A stretch of DNA of 20,897 nt from Pigoraptor vietnamica (Eukaryota; Opisthokonta; Filasterea). This document shows positions 8,255 to 20,897 of this stretch, piece by piece. The notes beneath the pieces are model-generated. The model saw only the letters and a program-made list of their open reading frames with translations. It was not told the DNA's origin and ran no database searches. The position numbers and the translations under genes are program-made. The stretch is from positions 1 through 20,897 of the forward strand of contig CALSCQ010002106.1 of assembly GCA_943704525.1 (NCBI GenBank). The letters run 5' to 3'. Every line of letters begins with the position of its first letter. Within the stretch, counting starts at the first letter, position 1.

Positions 8255-8723
8255 GGCGAAGTGCCTCGCTGCCTGGGACTGCGCAGCGTGCAACTTCACG
8301 TAATTCGTGATGACGTCATGGTGGCGTCATTGCTGGTTGATCCCAAAAAAGATAAACACGCCACAAGTGTTGGTTGAACTCTCTCCGCCGATTTCCCTTT
8401 CCACTTGTCGATGACGTTGCACGGGAGGACCGGCGGTAGGAGGCAACCACCGGGATACAATGCACAGGCGCCAGTTTTTGCGCCCCGTCGGTGGCACGCG
8501 TGGTATGCACATTGACGGAACTGGCGGGTCATGGTCGTTAGCGCAGATAATCTCGCCGCAAAATGAAAGGGTCCCGTGACCGCTGAGAAAGCTGCAGCGT
8601 TACCGTCGCTTCCCCTCATCATCGCATCTTTTCTTCTCTCCCTCCCTTGACACCTGTTGTCTCGTTCTTCACCCCGTAGTCAGCTTGGCCTTTGGCGCCC
8701 GCACAGATGCGGCTAGTGCAAGC
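8255..8723. promoter_or_regulatory. Shared divergent promoter, bS18m / histidine kinase
   Basis: 469 bp without a supported gene. It holds the CRE pair at 8311-8329, a further ACGTT core near 8412-8416, an E2F-like TTTTTGCGCC (8475-8484, possibly chance), and a pyrimidine-rich stretch at about 8610-8650 just upstream of the kinase ATG. An in-frame TTG/ACG region precedes the kinase start but offers no earlier ATG. Confidence 0.4.
8311..8329. promoter_or_regulatory. Paired CRE/bZIP elements
   Basis: A perfect palindromic TGACGTCA (8311-8318) is followed by TGGCGTCA (8322-8329), starting 11 bp later, so both face the same side of the helix. The pair lies 57 bp upstream of the bS18m ATG. Binding by a bZIP factor is inferred from the consensus only. 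Confidence 0.5.
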
Positions 8724-11700
8724 ATGGCTTCAAAAATGAGGGTCCGGCTGCCCGCCCGCATTGCGCCGTACTTCACGTGGTGGTCCGTGCCCCTCATCTT
8801 GTTCATTGTCGCCGCAAATGTCGTCCTGCCGATTGTCGTGTACAACGCCGTGTCCAGCAGCGAGGAGGGCAAGCTCGCCGACGCGTTTCAGGCGCAGGCG
8901 ATCGACGCGCGCGAAGCCCTCCGCGCCGAACTTGTGCGCACCACGCGCGCCGTTGCCAATCTGCGCATGGCGGTGCACCTTGCCGCGGAGGACCTCACGG
9001 CCATCGGCTTCAACAATTCGGTGCGCTTTCTTTCGCTGGCGGATTCCGTTGGGGCGCTTGCGTGGATACCCCGCGTGGCGGGCGAGAACAGGTCGGCGTT
9101 CGAAGCGCACGTGCGGGATATCAATCGCGGATCGCCGGTGCTGTCGGGCCCCTTCGGATCCTTGTACGAGTACTTCACAATCACGCAGTTGCGGAACGCG
9201 TCGGACATAGCGTCGCTCGGCCCCGCGCAGCCGCGGTCCACGTATTTCCCCATCTTGTACCTATGGCCACCGACGGTGCCCGTCCTTGTGGGCTTTGACA
9301 CCGGGTCGCTGCCGCAGTACTTTGGTGCCGTGGGGGACGCCATTGTCGCGGGCGATGGCGTGCTGGTGACGGACGTCGTCATCCTCACAATCGCTCAGGG
9401 CAGTGATCGCGGCGTGCTGTACTACCTTCCGGTGTACCAGAGCGTCGCGACACCCCCGGCATCCGACCGCGTCGCCGGTTCGATGGGGCTTGTCGCGGCG
9501 TCTGCCAGCATTCCTGCGATCGTCAGAGCGGCGGCCATCGAGAGCGACGACGTTATCGTGCACCTGTTCGAGGAGGACGGCACCCCGCTGTATAGTGGCA
9601 CGGGGGCTGTTGGGGGCCCTGGGGACGTCCCTGCGCGGCACGGAAACCGCTTCGTGTCAAACTTTTTGATTGCCAACCGGCAGTGGACGTATGTGGCCGT
9701 CTGCGGGGACGTGCTCGCGTCTTCGTACGAAAGCAACGACCCCGCGTTGTTCAGCGCGCTCACTGCGCTGGGGATCTTTCTGCTCCTCCTCCTCGCCCTC
9801 TTCGGCGTTTGGCAGCTCGTGCGTGCGCGCCTCAACACAGCTGCGTCCGAGCGGCGCCGTCGCCAAATTGCGGCGATGATTGGCTACGTGAACCACGAGG
9901 TGTGTGCTTTGTCTGCGGCTGGCGTGTGTGCATCACCCTTTGAGACAACGAAGGAAAGGCCGCGTGCGTGTTTGCATTCGATCTCACTCTCTTCTTCTCT
10001 CGCAGCTGCGGAATCCTCTGCAGGGGGTGCTGGGTCTAGTGGACCACGCCCGTGAAGTCTCAAAGGCAAGTGCTGCCCTGCATTGTTGTTGCGCGTTAGT
10101 ACCCGGCGTCCGCACCACAAGTGTACAGGGTCCCGTCTGTCCGAAAGCTGTTGTGCAAGCCAGTTCGCCCGCCCTGTGTGTGGGTGTGGCCCCGTGCCCT
10201 GTGATCCCGCCCTCACACCGTTGCCCGCAGGACATGCTCGTTTCGTCCGCGCCGTCAAAGGAGGGCGTCGGCGTGGTGCTTGACGACCTGGAGGACACGT
10301 CGCGCCTGTGCGACTGGCTCACGCACATATGCAACGATGTGCTGGACATTCGGTTGGTGTTTCGTGTGCTCTGCCCTTGCTGGACTGCTTCCGATTCTCA
10401 CGCGCTCGCCGCCGCAGGCAACTGGAGGAGGGTCGCCTCACAATCAAGCTGGAGAACGCCTCGCTGGACAGTCTTGTGGCGGATGTGGTTGGAATTGTGC
10501 AGCCGAAACTGAGCGAGAAGCAGCTGCTGACGCTGTCCGCGCGCGTGTATGCGTCCGGCGTGCGGCTCCGCTGCGATCCCGTGCGCGTCAAACAGCTTCT
10601 CCTCAATCTCGTCACCAACGCGATCAAGTACTCGGAAAGTGGCCCGATTCAGCTGTCCGTCGAGCCCGTGAGCCTCCAGGGCGTGAGGAGCGGCGGAACT
10701 ACGGGCAACCCTGCGGCGCTGCGCTTCACCGTGTCGGACTGCGGGCAGGGTGAGCGTTTTGCCGTGCAGTGGCTCAGTGGAGATTCCGACTCACCCTGTC
10801 TTCGGCTGACGACGTCGGTTGTGGCGCAGGCATTCCGGAGGAGAAACAGCCGCTCGTGTTTGGCCCCTTCACCCAGCTGGATGGTGGTGGCAGGCACCAG
10901 GGCGCTGGGCTCGGCCTCTATCTGTGCTCCATGCTGGTCGAGGCGCTGGGGGGTTCCATCGGGTTCGCCTCGCAATTTGGCGTCGGCAGCACGTTCTGGT
11001 TTGAAATCCCGTTCGTGCCGGCAGACGACGGGGAGGGCGACGCGACGGACCACACGCACACTGCCGCGGCTACGCGCAGCAGGCGCGCACGAACCAGCCC
11101 GCACCTCACCGCGGTCGTGGTGGTGGGTTATGCGCGCATGTTATCCACGCCGTGCTCCGCCTCTCGCACAACTGTCTTTCCGATGGCGCTCAATTTTGGG
11201 CAATTCTGTGCAGGACAATCCCCGCGAGGGTGCGTGGGACGCGGGTGTCGACAGCGCGCCGCGCATGGAGCGCCTGGAACTCCACGAAGTGCCGACAGTG
11301 CGTCTTGAGGTCTGTTCATTGCATCTCGCTGTATTTCAGCACGCAATTGACACGCCGCGCACACAATGCAGCCGCGCGGGCGCGAGGAAAGCGGGGCCGG
11401 CGGCAACAGAGGTGGGTGCGCGGCCAAGCCGGCGACGCACCTTGTCTGCGACGACAGCCGAATCAATCGGCTCGTGCTGCGGCGGTACCTCGAGAGCGTC
11501 TGCCCCGGATGCCGCGTGGTCGAGGCCGAGAATGGGCTGCAGGCGGTGGAGATGGCGTCGGTCGGAGCGTACGACGCCATATGGATGGACGTGCGCATGC
11601 CCCTGCTTGACGGGATCGGTGGGTTGCTGGGCTGTCGCGTGTGCGTCCAGAGGGAATGCGTGTGCGTCCGGGGAGCGGAGGCATTGCTAACGTAGGATTT

Positions 11701-11919
11701 CCGTCACGCGACGCAGAGGCAACCAAGCGGATACGGGCACTGCCGGGGCACGCGCAGACGCCCATCATTGGCGTCACGGGCGACGTCACTGCGGAGGAGG
11801 TGTCGTTCTACCGGCGCGTGGGCATGGACCGCGCCGTGAGCAAGCCTGTCACGCGAGCCCACATAGCCGAGATTGTCCGCGACACGCTGCGCACGGCGGC
11901 GGCCGAGGTGGAGGAGTAA
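8724..11919 (+). CDS. CHASE-domain hybrid histidine kinase (sensor with receiver)
   Basis: Eight exons: 8724-9899, 10006-10065, 10231-10352, 10418-10749, 10830-11122, 11214-11309, 11372-11618 and 11717-11919, giving 842 aa. TM1 is at about 20-40; a CHASE sensor (about 90-290: ALAWIPRV, then TYFPILYLWPP and GFDTGS) faces outside; TM2 is at about 342-366. The HisKA H-box NHELRNPLQGVLG has its His at 391 and is split by intron 1 after Glu392. The kinase shows N-box NLVTNAIKY, G1 DCGQGIP, F-box VFGPFTQ and G2 GAGLGLYL. The receiver has CDDS, WMDVRMP (phospho-acceptor Asp766), GVTG and SKPV, so all key residues are present. No HPt domain is fused; a separate phosphotransfer protein would be needed. 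Start: the first in-frame ATG is 8724. Intron 2 is GC-AG (AAG|GCAAGT). The donor of intron 5 could be any of four adjacent in-frame GT sites; 11123 (GTGGGT) fits best. CHASE receptors sense small ligands such as cytokinins in plants; the ligand here is unknown. Confidence 0.93.
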
Positions 11920-12060
11920 CGCAGCACGACGTGTGATGGCACATCGGCACATCATATACGCAGAGGGCTGTACCCCTACGTCCATGCATGGCGACCCCCA
12001 GTAAAATCAGCCGTTGCGAGACCAGCAGTCAGCCTGCACGCCTTCGCAGAACCACTGGCG

Positions 12061-13006
12061 TCACGAGGCCGGCAGAGGCTTTGCTCTCGTAGCGCGCAGA
12101 ACGACCGCCCCGGGCGCGCTGCCCCCCGCGCACGACACAGTGAACCCACGGTCGCAGAGCAGGCACGCAATGCGAGCGATGCGGTCGCCCACACGGTGCA
12201 CTTCCACCGCAATCTGCGCCACCTTCGGCCAATCGAACATGGCAATGCCTTCGAGCACGTCCTCTTCGTCGCCTTCGACGTCCTGGGGGAAACTCGTTGC
12301 GTGCGACATTTGAATCAACTCACGCCAAAGAAAACCGCGCAGCACAAGAGCCACGTACAATTTTCAGCAAATCAATCCTCCGAATGCCCTCGGCGCGCAG
12401 AAGTGCCGACACGGTCGTGGTCTTGCACGTGACCTCCCGCGCCCCCTCGGCCAGTGGCGGTCGTAGCTTCGCTGCCCACTCGGCCGCGCGCGCCGCCCGG
12501 ACGCTGTTGCCCGGCGCCCGCGGGAAGTGCACAAACTGCGCCTCGCCCCCGATGGCCCCACTGCTCCCACTGCTCCCACTGCTCCCAATGCTCCCGCCGC
12601 CGTCCCCGCGGCCGCAGGCACACGTGTGCACGCGCACGCAATGGGCGAGGCCCAGGCGGGCGACATTGGCGCGCAGCAGTGCTGCAGTCGCGGGGATTGG
12701 CTCCACGCAGTGCACGGTGCATGCAGCGGCGCCCTCCCCCAACAGCGCCGCAAGTGCCGCAACAAAGGCGCCCGTATTTGCGCCCACGTCCACCACTGTG
12801 CATCCCGGAAACACGCAGAGCGGCCCCTCGAAGACGCCGTAGACGTCCTGCGCAAAGATCTCGTCCAGGATGAAGGCCGCCTCGTCCAGCGCACCCGCAG
12901 GTGCCCACAGGGACGCGCGGCCGCGGGGCACAGGCACCAGCACCGCGCCCCGCACACCCGCCGCGGCATCGTCCACGAGAGACGACGCGTCTGCCGGCGC
13001 GGCCAT
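12061..13006 (-). CDS. FkbM-family SAM-dependent methyltransferase
   Basis: Two exons: 13006-12359 and 12282-12061, giving 289 aa; the 76-nt intron has donor GTACGT and acceptor CCCAG. SAM-binding motif I is TVVDVGANTGAF (about 70-81), followed by the acidic CVEPIP motif and AALLRANVARLGL. The splice junction joins IDLLKI to DVEGDEEDVLEG, the hallmark FkbM motif, with AVEVH downstream in the form IAVEVHRV. Family members O-methylate sugars, lipids or polyketides; the substrate here is unknown. No signal peptide is seen, so it is probably cytosolic. A Gly-Ser insert (GSIGSSGSSGSSG) comes from a 9-bp tandem repeat. The gene converges with the histidine kinase (141 bp between stops) and is divergent from poly(A) polymerase. 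No AATAAA follows the stop. Confidence 0.88.
12558..12593 (-). repeat. 9-bp coding tandem repeat (Gly-Ser-Ser)
   Basis: Four consecutive copies of CCACTGCTC on the + strand; the fourth has one substitution (CCAATGCTC). Read on the minus strand in the methyltransferase frame they encode repeated Gly-Ser-Ser, with Gly-Ser-Ile for the variant unit. The unit is a multiple of three, so copy-number change would keep frame. Confidence 0.9.
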
Positions 13007-13269
13007 GGGGGGTGCTTGTACTGCGCTGGGCTCCGTGGCCTTGTGCTTGCAGTGCCGAGTCGGTGTGCCCAGTGAGTGTCACTTGTGTGTGCCAATTTGT
13101 TGGATCAGGGCGACCAATCAGCTGCTGGGCCGTGCACGCCTTTATCAGTGCCCATGGATGGCCTCGCACATGTCGTTTGTGTGCGTGTCTCTCCCTCTTC
13201 TCTCCGCTGCGTGCGTGTGTGCTTGTGTCTCCGTGGGTCGCGTGCACGCGCACGCTGCCACGCGCTGGC
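13007..13269. promoter_or_regulatory. Shared divergent promoter, FkbM methyltransferase / poly(A) polymerase
   Basis: 263 bp between start codons. A CCAATCA box (13114-13120, NF-Y-like) is the clearest element; a second CCAAT lies at 13092-13096. A pyrimidine-rich run near 13190-13205 precedes the poly(A) polymerase ATG. Unlike the other divergent promoters here, I see no paired ACGT elements. Confidence 0.4.
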
Positions 13270-16661
<3,392 letters not shown>

Positions 16662-16687
16662 ATTCTGGACGCCTTTGCTGTTATTTG

Positions 16688-16693
16688 AATAAA
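16688..16693 (+). terminator. AATAAA polyadenylation signal of poly(A) polymerase
   Basis: A canonical hexamer 26 bp downstream of the spliced stop codon. Its position supports use of intron 15 and termination at 16659-16661. Confidence 0.7.
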
Positions 16694-17022
16694 TTTCAGG
16701 TTTGTCGTCTCAAATGCCAAACATTAATGTCTCCAACGGACTCACCAGATCTATCTAACTCTGATGCAATTTACTTGTGTATCTTGTATATTCTCCCCCA
16801 GTTTGTACGTACGTATGTGCTTTGCATGCTATTCGCACTCTAAGAGGCGGAGGAGCTGCTATATGCGTATTTGTGCTATTGTGTTGCACCATTCCTCAAT
16901 ATTCGAATACTCGTCAACCCTACCCTTTCCTGGCAAAGCACGAGAATCAATATGCAATTTGAAAAAGAGAAGAAACACCCAGTATTTCGATTAGCACAAC
17001 GCAGCGCACGCACGCGCGACGA
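16694..17022. other. AT-richer convergent spacer without a gene
   Basis: About 330 bp between the poly(A) signal of the + strand gene and the stop of the minus-strand NTT gene. Short ORFs here show no family resemblance. The sequence is clearly AT-richer than the surrounding genes. I see no tRNA-like clover-leaf, terminal inverted repeat or target-site duplication. Confidence 0.6.
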
Positions 17023-18466
17023 TTATGATATAATTTCGCCGCTGAGAACAAGGCGCTTGTTGGCGCGCCCCAAATACTGGGCCGCGTACACCCATACAGC
17101 AACAAAAAGGCCGCTAATGGCCGAGCCATACGACAAAAGCGCCGTTGGATCGGTACGAAACGTGTTGTTCACCAACGATCCGACGCCCTTAGCCATGCGC
17201 GACCCAAACATGTCAATCCATGATTTGGCTTTGAACTTGACGTCCTACAACCCAAAGCGCAATGGTTAGCATCTCAGAAAAGTAAGACATCTCAAAAAAC
17301 AATTCTAACGGACAACGAACCTTGCTCGTTTGAATATAGAGCATTTCCTTCGCGGGGCTGTTAAGGGAATACCCCAGAGCCTTGATCGCCACCATACCGA
17401 CGAATAGGACCGACAACGACGGCACCATGTACACGAGGACAATGAGGAAGCCCGTGCATACGGGGAACGCGACGAGGCAGAACATCAAACCGAAGCGATT
17501 GATGACGACTTTCGTGCCCGTCAGCGCGAAGATGAGCGAGATGACATTGACCGCCTGGCCGAAGCGTCCCATGAACTCCGAAAAGCGCTCTGGATCGGGA
17601 TACGTTTCCTCCCCGAGGACCATCATTTGAAAATCGAGGACGGTCGCGACGACTTCGCTGAATGTGCTCACGACGAGAATGCCCGTAACGTACGGCTGCG
17701 TCGCAATAAGGCGGAACCCCTCAAAGAGGCCCGTCGGCGCCGGCTTCGCTGCGTGCTCGCCGTGTCCTCCCGCAGACGCAGGCTTGCTTGCCCCGCTTTC
17801 CACTTCAGAAGGGCTCGCGGCCGGCGCAGTTGAGCTGTAGAAGATGCGGAACATGGCATCCGTAAGCAGCATCACGAATCCCAGGAAAGCCGCCTGAGCG
17901 AGGAACAGCGTGGCGAAGCCGAACGTTTTCGTGTACGTTGCGAGAGTGGCACCGCTGATTGCGCCGAGTTGAGCTGCGATCGTGATCGTCGGATACACGA
18001 CAGCCGCTGCCTCTGCCTTGAAGAGCGTCGCGGCGACTGACCAAAACATCGGCATGATGATCGACCCGTAGCTCTCGATGGCCCAGTACGTGATCCAGCC
18101 CAACCAACGGTCTGGGCTCGGAATCGGGTTCGAAAGCCCGATGCCGGGCATCTTTAGGGCCATCGCCACGGCTACGAATACGCCCGCGTAGGCGACGCAC
18201 ACGATGTACGCCAGGCGGCGCGGGTTGTCGAGGACCGTGACGAGCTTGTTGTAGAGGAAGAGGAGCGGAATCAGCACAATCACCGTGCCGAACTTCGCCT
18301 GCGGTTCGTATTGGAGGCCGACCGTTGCGACGAGGACGCCCATCTTCATGGGGCGAACGAGCCAGTAACCGCCCACAGCGACAAAGAAGCACATGCAAAT
18401 GAGCAGCGCGAGGCGGCGCTGCGCATGCGTCAGCGACGTCGCGTCGATGAGAAAAGGGATCTTCAT
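17023..18466 (-). CDS. NTT-type nucleotide transporter (ATP/ADP translocase, TLC family)
   Basis: Two exons: 18466-17321 and 17244-17023, giving 455 aa; the 76-nt intron has donor GTTCGT, a CTAAC branch-like motif and a TAG acceptor. About 10-12 hydrophobic segments are visible. The family segment YWLVRPMKMGV (residues 34-44) corresponds to the RPLKD motif at the end of TM1; near the C-terminus the spliced segment IQTSKDVKFKAKSWID is highly typical of plastid and intracellular-bacterial NTT proteins. A hydrophilic loop rich in Ser/Pro/Ala/His lies mid-protein (about 228-252). NTTs exchange ATP/ADP or import nucleotides; the exact substrate cannot be told. Only about 18 residues precede TM1, with no obvious signal or transit peptide, so classical plastid-envelope targeting is not supported. 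The start at 18466 is the first in-frame ATG; a GTG 33 bp upstream is not needed. The gene is divergent from TAF7. Confidence 0.9.
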
Positions 18467-18741
18467 GGTGAACGTCAGAAGGCGCCAGAAGGCCGCCACG
18501 AGCGAGAATGCAAACGAATGCAGAATGAAAGCTCAATCTTTTGTTGCATTCGCTGCGGTGGTGGTGTGGAGGGTGTGTGGCTAGAGGGGCACGTGCTGGA
18601 CAAAACGACCCCTAATTGCGGCGTGCGGTGACACTTGTTGACACCCGCAACGGACAGTGCACGTGACACCACGTGATGTCGCCCTTCAAGACGGCGCTGC
18701 CTTCAAAAGCGAGGAACACGGTAAATGGAGAGGGAGGAGCC
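18467..18741. promoter_or_regulatory. Shared divergent promoter, NTT / TAF7, with two G-boxes
   Basis: 275 bp between start codons. Two perfect CACGTG palindromes occupy 18660-18665 and 18670-18675, exactly 10 bp apart, 67-82 bp upstream of the TAF7 ATG. CACGTG is the target of bHLH and G-box bZIP factors. A short ORF on the minus strand upstream of the NTT start (about 18475-18546, beginning MQQKIELSF) is out of frame with it; it could be a uORF if transcribed. Confidence 0.55.
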
Positions 18742-20031
18742 ATGAACGAGGCACAATTCATCTTGCGGTTGCCCCCCGCGGCGGCGCGGCGGTTGCGCGG
18801 CATGCTGGGGGGGCCGCTCGAGGACAGCCTCTCGATTGGAATTGACGGTGCGTCTGTGCCTGTGTTGAGTAGAGTGACGACAGCACAAATCTGACCGCGT
18901 TGTTGCAGCGGACACGCGCGCGGCGTCCGTTGTTTTTGCGGGGACGCCGCTGAGTGGCAAGTTGTACGACCTCCCGTGCATCGTCGAGTCGCACAAGACG
19001 CTCGACGGCGTCCAATTTTACAAGACGGGCGACATTGCGCAGGTGTGCCATGCGTTTTTCGCCCCTTGTGCGCTCGCTGTGTTTGTGTCGCCTTTTGGTT
19101 TGGCTACGCCTGTACCTGACGCGCGTGGCTGCTGCCAGATTCTTGTGTGTGACGACGCAGCCACGCCGGCCGGGCAGCGGGCTAGCAGCCAGTGGGAGGA
19201 CGGCCTCACGGGACCCATGCGCGCGGCGCGGACGGAGCGCTTCCGCGAGTGCGACGCGGCGCAGTTTTTGCTCCCGGAGGCCGAGCGGCTGGCGACGGAA
19301 GCGCAAGTGGAGCTTGAGGTGAAGCGCCTGCTGCGCGCCGAGGCCGCTGCCGCGTCGACGCACTACTACTTCCCGGGGGCGATGACTTCTGCGCCGTCGG
19401 TGGCGCCCACCCCTGCACCCAGGGGTGCGGTGGAGGAGGACGCGCAGCAGGGGCATGTGGCCGAGGCCATGTCCATCGACGGTGACGAGGGCGGGGAAGA
19501 GGTGGGTGGGTGCGCTGCGAGGTGCTTTCCGCATTGTGTGCTCACCCACGCCCGACGCAGGACGTGTCGAGCGGCCTGGATATCTCGTCAGATGAGGAAG
19601 GCGACGGCGGCGCGGACGACGCGTCTGACGTCGAATCGGACGATGGCGGCGGCGCTCGAATGCGCGACGAGAGCTATGGGGCCGAGGGGATGGCCGAGGG
19701 CGCGCCGTACGAGGCTGAAAGTGCGCCGGGTGGTGAGGCAGAGGGGGAGGTTGCGATGGAGGAAGCCAGCGAACAGTACGGCGCCGCCCGGGATGCGCGT
19801 GCGGTGCGCGAAGCCGTGGCTGTGTTGCGCTCGAAGCGACTCGAGACGGATCGCCGCCTGCAGGAAATGCGGCTCGATCTGCACCGGCAGAACACGGCGC
19901 TGCAGACTGTCGGCGAGCGCGTGGCGCAGCGTCTCCGGCCTGCGCGAGACAAGCTGGCGGCCGATTGCGCAGCGCTCGAGGAGGAGCTTCGTCGCATCGA
20001 GTCGGAGATTGCCAGCCTCGACGCCGCGTGA
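18742..20031 (+). CDS. TAF7: TFIID subunit TAF7
   Basis: Four exons: 18742-18847, 18909-19042, 19139-19501 and 19561-20031, giving 357 aa. The TAF7 domain starts at once: NEAQFILRLPP, then KLYDLPCIVESHKTLD and FYKTGDIAQ, matching the QFILRLPP / KLVDLPCxxESLKTxD / FYKTADIxQ series. The second conserved block DGLTGPMRAARTERFR leads to VELEVKRLL. A long acidic region (about 200-270) and a C-terminal coiled coil (about 275-357) complete the protein; its length is close to human TAF7. TAF7 is part of TFIID at Pol II promoters and contacts TAF1. Introns are 61, 96 and 59 nt; intron 2 (96 nt) is stop-free and in frame, and its retention would insert 32 residues into the TAF1-binding region. The ATG at 18742 directly precedes the conserved core, so no N-terminal exon seems missing. 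Confidence 0.95.
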
Positions 20032-20177
20032 AGGGGCGCTACCGATTGCTACCGACGCTGCCAGAACGACCTGTGAGTGGGACGGCGCAATCGCCAAGTG
20101 CTGCATGGGAGAGCGACGGATTGCCATGACGCGGCATCGGAAGGCTGCTGAAAACGCACGCGAGACGCCGGGCGCAA

Positions 20178-20183
20178 TTTATT
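20178..20183 (-). terminator. AATAAA polyadenylation signal of the TM9SF gene
   Basis: On the minus strand AATAAA lies 7 bp after the TGA stop (20193-20191). The resulting 3' UTR would be very short, consistent with the 159-bp convergent spacing to TAF7. Confidence 0.6.
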
Positions 20184-20190
20184 TGCTCCC

Positions 20191-20897
20191 TCAGTCAATC
20201 TTAACCGACGCGTAGATCTTGCGAACGAACAAGAGGCAGGCGACAAAGCCCATCGTCCCTGCGCATTCAAGCAATGAGTGAGTCCGGGGGGTAGGAAGGA
20301 TAACGGGGGACACAGCAGCGCCCGAGGCACGCGAAGGAGTGCGAGCAGTACCTGTAAGGACGAAGACGAGGGCGCTCGCCATGAACGAGTAGCCAAAGTA
20401 AACGACGCCACTCGCAAAGCCGTTCATCTCGAGGCGCGTAAAGTAGTACACGATCGAGTAAATGTAGAGGTACACGCCGGTGAAGCCCGACGTGAGAAAC
20501 GCGCGCCACCACCAGTGGTAGTCCTGCGCAGGTGAATAGTCAGCAGAGCAACGCGCCGACGCAAGAACAAAAGAAACAGCACGCCACACGGGTGCACCAC
20601 AAACCCAGCGAAAGAAACTAAACGCACCTCAGCGCAGAGCTGGAAGTAGCACATGAGGATCGAGACCTCGGAGCACGTGACCGCGAGAATGACGAAGACG
20701 AGGAAGAGGAAGCCAAAGAGGTAGTAGAAGAGGTCAAACCACACGCTGCTGATGATAAAGTAGAGCTCGATGAAGACGGCGCTGAAGGGGAGCACGCTGC
20801 CCATCAGCACGGCTGGGATCGGGCGCATGTAGAACACCTGCGCGGGCGTTGGGTGTGAGAAAGAGAGAGAGGGTGGGGGGGGGGGGGGGGCACACAC
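20191..20897 (-). CDS. TM9SF: TM9SF / nonaspanin (C-terminal part; N-terminus beyond window)
   Basis: Three exons are seen: 20837-20628, 20523-20352 and 20258-20191, giving the last 149 aa. The upstream exons lie to the right of the window; 20838-20897 is the 3' part of an intron. Five hydrophobic segments are visible. Diagnostic nonaspanin motifs are [59 protein letters not shown] and the terminal [11 protein letters not shown], with the KxD-type COPI/Golgi-retention tail intact. TM9SF proteins reside in Golgi and endosomes and help sort membrane proteins. Complete introns are 104 nt (donor GTGCGT) and 93 nt (donor GTACTG); the 93-nt intron is stop-free and in frame and would insert 31 residues in the last TM hairpin if retained. 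A 16-base G-run (20875-20890) lies in the partial intron. Confidence 0.95.

Noticed and set aside
8475-8484. E2F-like TTTTTGCGCC
   Set aside because: A single degenerate site in GC-rich DNA; chance occurrence is likely.
18962-20215. 417-codon + strand ORF as an alternative TAF7 model
   Set aside because: It omits the conserved N-terminal exon, retains introns 2 and 3, and after intron 3 leaves the acidic/coiled-coil frame.
20875-20890. 16-base G-run as a G-quadruplex or contig-end artefact
   Set aside because: It lies in a TM9SF intron; homopolymer length may be a sequencing error, and nothing else supports a function.

Overview
The window is nuclear DNA of a GC-rich, gene-dense and intron-dense unicellular eukaryote. 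The evidence is eukaryote-only proteins (canonical poly(A) polymerase, TAF7, MOZART1, kanadaptin, TM9SF/nonaspanin), spliceosomal introns mostly 56-120 nt long with GT-AG or occasional GC-AG ends, CTGAC/CTGAT/CTAAC branch-point-like motifs about 15-30 nt before many acceptors, and AATAAA signals after two genes. A CHASE hybrid histidine kinase and an NTT-type nucleotide transporter would fit an alga or another protist. I cannot place it more precisely from sequence alone.

Layout: (1) 1-3147, two divergent, intronless, paralogous GT25-like glycosyltransferases; the left one runs off the window edge. (2) 3364-8254, a group of small housekeeping genes: mitoribosomal bS6m (+), MOZART1 (-), kanadaptin (+) and mitoribosomal bS18m (-). 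(3) 8724-13006, a CHASE hybrid histidine kinase (+) convergent with an FkbM-type methyltransferase (-). (4) 13270-16661, poly(A) polymerase (+) with 15 introns. (5) 17023-18466, an ATP/ADP-translocase-like NTT transporter (-). (6) 18742-20031, TFIID subunit TAF7 (+). (7) 20191-20897, the C-terminal end of a TM9SF protein (-), cut by the window edge.

From 4.5 kb onward genes alternate strand strictly. Divergent pairs share 260-470 bp promoters, and most convergent pairs are only 124-171 bp apart. By eye, four of five divergent promoters carry two ACGT-type (bZIP/bHLH-like) half sites one helical turn apart.

There is no obvious dedicated novel system. Most genes are conserved housekeeping genes that simple ORF calling breaks up; the exon chains given here were rebuilt from splice signals, phase and family conservation. 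The least ordinary items are the GT25+GT2 fusion with an altered DxD motif and a conversion-like tract shared with its divergent twin, the NTT protein without an obvious targeting presequence, the nearness of the genes for the bS6/bS18 partner proteins, and the large share of introns that are multiples of three and stop-free. I saw no tRNA, rRNA, CRISPR array or transposable element.
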